A DNA stretch of 6,191 nt, taken from the NCBI GenBank assembly GCA_021806865.1, contig JAKAPU010000159.1, forward strand, positions 1 through 6,191. Direction: 5' to 3'. Shown piece by piece: positions 5,220 to 6,191 of this stretch. The notes beneath the pieces are model-generated. The model was given only the letters and a program-made list of their open reading frames with translations, did not search any database and was not told where the DNA came from. The position numbers and the translations under genes are program-made. Origin of the DNA: an archaeon. Lineage in GTDB: Archaea; Thermoproteota; Nitrososphaeria; Nitrososphaerales; CADDZS01. Numbering within the stretch: the first letter of the stretch is position 1; each line of letters begins with the position of its first letter.

Positions 5220-6108
5220 TCATCTCCGTTATTGTCGAGAAGTTTTGTCTTCTCAGATATTGTGCAAGACCCTTGTTGATCTCTCCGAATGTCGAAAGAT
5301 AGCTTTGACCCATTGCGCTGCCGACCTGAACGGCTGCCGCACCAGCCAGAAGATACTCTGCTGCAGTCTTCCAATCGGAAACTCCTCCGACTCCAATAAC
5401 CGGCACTGACACAGCTTCGTACAGTTCATAGATTACGCGCACTCCTATTGGTCTAATAGCCGGACCAGAAAGTCCGCCAATTCTGTTTGAGAGTATTGGT
5501 TTACGAGACTCTACCTCTATCTTCATTGCTCGAACTGTGTTGATCGCGACTATTGCGTCGGCTCCCGCTCTCTCTACGATCTTACCCCATTCGCCAACCT
5601 CAGGAATTGTTGCTGGCATCTTTGCCAACACGGGCTTGCTGGTGACGCGCTTGACACTCTGAACCACTTTTGCAGCTTCGTCGGCATTCACACCAATTTC
5701 CGAGCCAACTTCTTTCACGTGAGGGCAGGACAAGTTCAACTCATAAGCTAGAAACGGAAATTCGTCGAGCCGCTCGGCAAGACTTGCAAACCCTTCAGGA
5801 GAACCGGAGAATATACTGACTATCAAAGGAGTGCCCCTCAATTCAGCTTTCAACTCCTCGGCGAATGCTTCGACGCCGGGGTTTGCAAGGCCGATTGCGT
5901 TAAGATATCCAGATTCGACGCCCGTCATTGTCGGGTTTTTGTAACCATTTCTCGGCTCCTGACCTATTGACTTGGACACAATAGCGCCGCAACCGTTTGC
6001 GATGATTCTTGGAAATAGATCAAAGGAGATCCCGAGCACTCCTGAAGCAATCATTGTAGGCGATATCAAATGAAAACCGCAGATGTCAATACCGATTGAG
6101 GGAGGCAT
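5200..6108 (-). CDS. pyrD: Dihydroorotate dehydrogenase catalytic subunit, class 1B
   Basis: This enzyme oxidises (S)-dihydroorotate to orotate, the fourth step of UMP synthesis, using FMN. From the ATG at 6106-6108 the protein has 302 residues, the usual class 1B length, starting [12 protein letters not shown]. Visible features in order: [11 protein letters not shown] at the barrel start, VSKSI (FMN-contact Lys), ELNLSCPHV with the catalytic Cys of class 1 enzymes (Cys128 in this numbering), [28 protein letters not shown], then [20 protein letters not shown] and VQVGSAMG for phosphate binding. The adjacent PyrK shows it is the NAD-linked 1B type. Start choice is uncertain: the frame stays open to TTG at 6174 (324 residues), and TTG at 6156 has GGAGG 11 bases upstream. 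The ATG best matches the family N-terminus. First visible gene of the operon. Confidence 0.94.
   Translation of the reverse strand: MPPSIGIDICGFHLISPTMIASGVLGISFDLFPRIIANGCGAIVSKSIGQEPRNGYKNPTMTGVESGYLNAIGLANPGVEAFAEELKAELRGTPLIVSIFSGSPEGFASLAERLDEFPFLAYELNLSCPHVKEVGSEIGVNADEAAKVVQSVKRVTSKPVLAKMPATIPEVGEWGKIVERAGADAIVAINTVRAMKIEVESRKPILSNRIGGLSGPAIRPIGVRVIYELYEAVSVPVIGVGGVSDWKTAAEYLLAGAAAVQVGSAMGQSYLSTFGEINKGLAQYLRRQNFSTITEMIGAAHN
5220..5227 (-). promoter_or_regulatory. Ribosome-binding site of pyrK inside the 3' end of pyrD
   Basis: On the minus strand this is GGAGATGA, complementary to most of the archaeal anti-Shine-Dalgarno sequence, immediately before the TTG at 5219. It lies within the last pyrD codons, which explains the 20-base overlap and fits translational coupling of the two subunits. 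It decides the unusual TTG start. Confidence 0.6.
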
Positions 6109-6141
6109 TATTTTGGAATGGGACTGGGAAGCCCTGCCCTT

Positions 6142-6158
6142 AATTGACCTAGTCAATT
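6142..6158. promoter_or_regulatory. Perfect 7+3+7 palindrome upstream of pyrD, candidate operator
   Basis: AATTGAC (6142-6148), spacer CTA, GTCAATT (6152-6158) is a perfect dyad. It lies 34-50 bases upstream of the pyrD ATG at 6108. The arm nearest the gene contains the only AT-rich, TATA-like stretch at suitable spacing (CAATTAAG on the minus strand, about 6139-6146). A dyad over the promoter would suit a homodimeric repressor. If pyrD starts at a TTG further upstream, the dyad lies inside the coding region and this call fails. Confidence 0.35.
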
Positions 6159-6191
6159 TGAACTGATCCTCCAAAAATCACCAAACGCTTT

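Overview
The window looks like chromosomal DNA of a TACK-group archaeon, plausibly Nitrososphaerota (Thaumarchaeota), with an integrated element joined to a core-gene operon. Three things point there. A eukaryote-type ribosomal protein gene (eS30) sits in the window. The integrase has the archaeal C-terminal catalytic pattern (MGH...Y.RKP) and a long C-terminal tail. The clearest promoter has an archaeal TATA box about 30 bases from a near-leaderless start. The lineage assignment is inference; no rRNA or tRNA gene was seen.

Right side (about 4176-6174, all minus strand): a tight core operon pyrD > pyrK > rps30e. pyrD and pyrK encode the catalytic and the electron-transfer subunits of a class 1B (NAD-linked) dihydroorotate dehydrogenase. 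The 55-residue eS30 gene starts on the base after the pyrK stop codon. A 7+3+7 palindrome lies upstream of pyrD.

Boundary and integrase (2426-4175, minus strand): directly downstream of rps30e, behind its own TATA box, lies a 562-residue tyrosine recombinase starting with TTG. It keeps the likely nucleophile Tyr391 and His384 but lacks the usual first catalytic Arg (Asn230 instead). A 21-bp site of two near-identical inverted 7-mers around a 7-base spacer lies in the 3' end of rps30e and is a candidate attachment site.

Left side (1-2359): accessory cargo. A divergent non-coding region (195-613) separates a leftward P-loop ATPase gene, cut by the window edge just inside its Walker A motif, from a rightward set: a ribbon-helix-helix regulator with an unknown C-terminal domain, a His/Asp-rich unknown protein whose 5' end appears frameshifted, and a small four-cysteine zinc-ribbon protein. 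The divergent region holds a striking block (263-460) of C-rich repeats followed by purine-rich GCGA repeats, closed by a 13-bp inverted repeat. It also holds a cluster of AGACAC half-sites at the regulator promoter.

The ATPase, regulator, zinc-ribbon protein and integrase together fit an integrated plasmid-like or virus-like element whose other end lies outside the window to the left.
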